64,000 nucleotides of DNA, from the NCBI RefSeq assembly GCF_932294415.1, contig NC_065541.1, positions 34,133,790-34,197,789 on the forward strand. The letters run 5' to 3'. Origin of the DNA: Quercus robur. Its lineage: Eukaryota > Streptophyta > Magnoliopsida > Fagales > Fagaceae. This document shows, in pieces, positions 61,501-64,000 of the stretch. Below the pieces are notes generated by a model. That model saw only the letters and a list, made by a program, of their open reading frames with translations, was not told the DNA's origin and made no database searches. The position numbers were made by a program, and so were the translations under genes. Position 1 is the first letter of the stretch. Each line of letters begins with the position of its first letter.

Positions 61501-62101
61501 TAGATGTATACGCTTTTGGTGTTGTCCTTTATGAACTTATTTCTGCCAAGGAAGCTGTTCTCAAGGCATATGATTCCACTTCTGAATCTAAGAGCCTTGT
61601 CGCTTTAGTAATCTTCTTTCCATCCCTCTAATTAAACAGCTTGATATGAAGCTTTTATTAGGCTTACTCCTGTCTAAAACCACTTTCAAAGAAATCAAGC
61701 TTGGACATATATTTATTTTATTTGTTGTGTTTCACAGTTTGAGGATGTATTTAATCAACCTGATCCTAGAGATGACTTGCGCAAAGTAGTTGATCCTCGT
61801 CTTGGAGATGACTACCCCCTCGACTCAGTCTGGACGGTGAAACAATACTCACACAAAAACCATTTAAGTACTTTTTTGTGATTAATTTCATTTCCAATGA
61901 TTCAATAGAGGTGTTTGATTGTAGGTGGCACAGCTTGCCAACGCATGCACACAAAAGGATACGCGACTACGTCCAAGCATGAGATCTATTGTGGTTGCCT
62001 TGATCATACTTTCATCGACGGCTGAGGATTTGGAGGTTAGCTCTGTTTATGAAAATCAAGCTCTCGTCAATCTAATGTTCAGAAAGGTAGAATGCAGATA
62101 G

Positions 62102-63332
62102 TGCAATATCTTTAAACGTCAGGGTTTTTCTTTCTGTGAGTATTATTAAGCCATTTCAATAATAGCACCCTCTGAATCACTTTAATTATTTCTTTTATAG
62201 ACGGAATCAATCTCCATGCTAGGAACATAATTCCAGCCCCTTAGGGCTAAACCAAATATAGGTTTTGCAATAGCTGACTGCTGACCCTATTCTTGTTCCC
62301 AGCCATCTGTTAAGAGTCTGAAAGTCTATAAATTTGTAATGAGATTTGATTATCATGATAATATCTTTAAAAGAATGAGAAATTGAAATAATTAATTTGA
62401 AACTTAAAAGAGATTAGTTTTACAAAAAAAAAGACAACTCACTATATCACTGCGCACCCTTGATGCGGTGGTTACTTCACAAGTATAAATACTTGTGGGG
62501 TGTGGGAAGTAATAAAAAACTTTTAAAAGTAGTTCAATTTTTAAGGAGAACAAATTGTCTTCACTAAATTTTAAAGAATAAACTATATATTATACCACAT
62601 ATTGTGAGTTTTTTTTTTCTTAGAAAGTTTCAACTTATAGTGTCCACTTTTGATGATAATTCTTTATTATCAAATTAAGACACTAATCAGTTTTTGGTGT
62701 AGGCGAGAACACATATTGGGAGATGAAAAGGTAAAAAGGGGGAGAAAAATTGAAGAAAGTGTAATAATAAGTTAAGAAATTAATAATAAGAAGAGTTAAA
62801 AATAAGAAAGAGATGATATTTTGACTATTATATATTGGAGTTTTAATTCACCTAAAGTGAGTAAATGTTTAAAAAAAATTAGGAAAAATTAGAAAGAAAA
62901 AGGATAATGACATTGCAGCTAATATGGCTAAATTGGAGTAACGATAATAAATGTTAAAATTAATTAATAATAGAAAATAAAAATTAATTGGAAAAGACAA
63001 TCTAATTATCTTAAGGAGAAAACTATATTAAGAATAAGAAGATTACATGATTATACAAAAATTCTTATAATGTTAACAATTGTGAAAATACTTTGTGAAT
63101 AATGATAACAATGGTTAACAATGTAGTCAACCATATAATCTTCTTCTTTTAAAATATTTTACATCAGAAAATATTATAGGAACAATATGAATGGATGAAT
63201 ACAATCAACACAAAATTTATTTTTTGTATAAAAAATAAAAGAGTTACATTCATCATGAGCCACCTTTTGGATTGTAGGGTAGAACAAATTGGCCAAATTT
63301 TCCATATTATACTCATTTTCAAACATATTCAT
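62102..63332. other. AT-rich sequence downstream of LYK-C, nothing assigned
   Basis: It presumably begins with the former LYK-C 3' UTR. From about 62560 to 63230 the sequence is very AT-rich, with no ORF of note and no repeat ends I could pair. Confidence 0.55.
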
Positions 63333-64000
63333 TAGTTAGCATCGTTTCCAAACTTATTAGCAAACTAACATCTCGAATCTCTTAGACTTGAGTTCACTGT
63401 AGCAACTCGAATCTTAGAGCCTCGAGTTCTATGTGTTGGCAGAGTTGAGATGGAATAAAATCCATGTGGAACTCGAGTCTAAAAAGACTCGAGTTCCTAC
63501 TCTGCACAAATAACAAATCTAATTCATGCAATTGATCAAAGAAGAAGAAGAAAAAAAAAATTAAGGAATTAGAGGAAAACCTTCACTTGGAGCATTTTTT
63601 GCCTGGGTTCAGTCTGAACCGCTGCTTGGAGCCTTCTTTGTGGTTTGTGTTTTTGATCTCTTTGGGTTTGTTGCTTCATGTTTCTGTTTTTCATCTCTCT
63701 GGGTGTTCGTGGTTTCTGTTTTGATCTCTTACTTCGTGTTCCTGTTTTTGTTGTTTCTTTGATCTTTTGTAAGAACTCGTGGATCTTTTTCAGAGGGAGA
63801 GGAAGAGGTTCAAAGAAGAAGAAGAAGATACCCACGTTTTTTTTATATCTTCTTTTGGTTTTCTTTTGTGGAACTCGAGTCTTAGAGACTCGAGTTCCAC
63901 ATGAATTTTTATTCCACTTTAGCTTTGCCACCTCATGGAACTCGAGTCTTAAAGACTCGAGATACTAGTTTCTTAAATAATTTCGAAAACATGCTAACTA
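63333..64000. mobile_element. Non-autonomous TIR element with CTCGAG palindromes, reaching the window edge
   Basis: The left end TAGTTAGCATCGTTTCC and the last bases of the window (reverse complement TAGTTAGCATGTTTTCG) are terminal inverted repeats of about 50 bp, continuing through ATCTCGAATCTC/ATCTCGAGTCTT. The interior repeats a palindromic unit with arms ACTCGAGTCT and AGACTCGAGT at about 63468-63498, 63868-63900 and 63938-63962, with a degraded one at about 63400-63430. No coding capacity is evident. The target duplication cannot be checked because the element ends at base 64000. Confidence 0.6.

Larger units (their letters stand above)
51450..62101 (+). pseudogene. CERK1-like: LYK-C: LysM receptor-like kinase disrupted by a young copia insertion
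   Basis: Exons: 51450-52080, 52755-52788, 52886-52893, 53022-53067 plus 58137-58249 (exon 4 split by the insertion), 58884-59091, 59921-60010, 60403-60499, 60585-60736, 60814-60905, 61469-61607, 61738-61836 and 61925-62101. The ectodomain is open, with a signal peptide, CDC and CSC. The kinase keeps [24 protein letters not shown] and the normal family C-terminus ([17 protein letters not shown]). Two independent lesions: a 5-kb copia element in the membrane-span exon, with target duplication GTAGC, and a 5-bp GTTGA duplication at about 58976-58985 that shifts the frame just before the kinase. Introns resemble those of LYK-B throughout, marking them as sister duplicates. A truncated, secreted ectodomain is the most it could make. 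Confidence 0.92.

Noticed and set aside
63569-63968. Overlapping frames on both strands near the right edge
   Set aside because: They lie inside the TIR element with CTCGAG palindromes and are of low complexity (Lys/Arg-rich on one strand, Phe-rich on the other).

Overview
The window is nuclear DNA of a flowering plant, probably a woody eudicot. The evidence is split genes with GT..AG introns, plant-type LINEs that carry an RNase H domain, Ty1/copia and Ty3/gypsy relics, a FAR1-type Mutator-like element and LysM receptor kinase genes. The species cannot be read from the sequence. No rRNA, tRNA gene, CRISPR array or bacterial-type operon is present.

The only host genes I can support are three tandem copies, all on the + strand, of a CERK1/LYK-type LysM receptor-like kinase (chitin and symbiosis receptor family). 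I call them LYK-A (21705-33909), LYK-B (43863-49137) and LYK-C (51450-62101). All share one 12-exon structure that includes an 8-nt microexon. LYK-B reads through all 12 exons as about 603 residues, but has an atypically short C-terminus. LYK-A is a pseudogene with two premature stops, frameshifts, a damaged exon 10 and a decayed copia element in intron 1. LYK-C is disrupted in its transmembrane exon by a very young copia element and, independently, carries a 5-bp duplication frameshift in exon 5.

Layout: 26-6275, an old LINE on the - strand with a 15-bp target duplication; 6729-7122, a small repeat split by a MITE; about 7119-14460, a Ty3/gypsy Tat-like relic whose LTR-like region is split by the 3' end of a Tekay-like chromovirus; 15617-21384, a young, nearly intact LINE on the + strand; 21705-33909, LYK-A; 33910-37633, intergenic repeats; 37634-43631, a complete 6-kb Mutator-like element with long TIRs, a 9-bp target duplication and a FAR1-like transposase; 43863-49137, LYK-B, whose start codon lies only about 230 bp from the transposon end; 49138-51449, a spacer with a copia 5' relic; 51450-62101, LYK-C; 62102-64000, AT-rich sequence ending in a TIR element full of CTCGAG palindromes.

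Taken together this is a birth-and-death receptor cluster reshaped by transposons: one plausible functional copy, one old pseudogene and one recently lost copy. Intron similarity indicates that LYK-B and LYK-C are the closest pair. I see no wholly new biological system. The strongest leads are the conserved microexon, the probably polymorphic insertion in LYK-C, the transposon next to the LYK-B promoter and the replaced LYK-B C-terminus.
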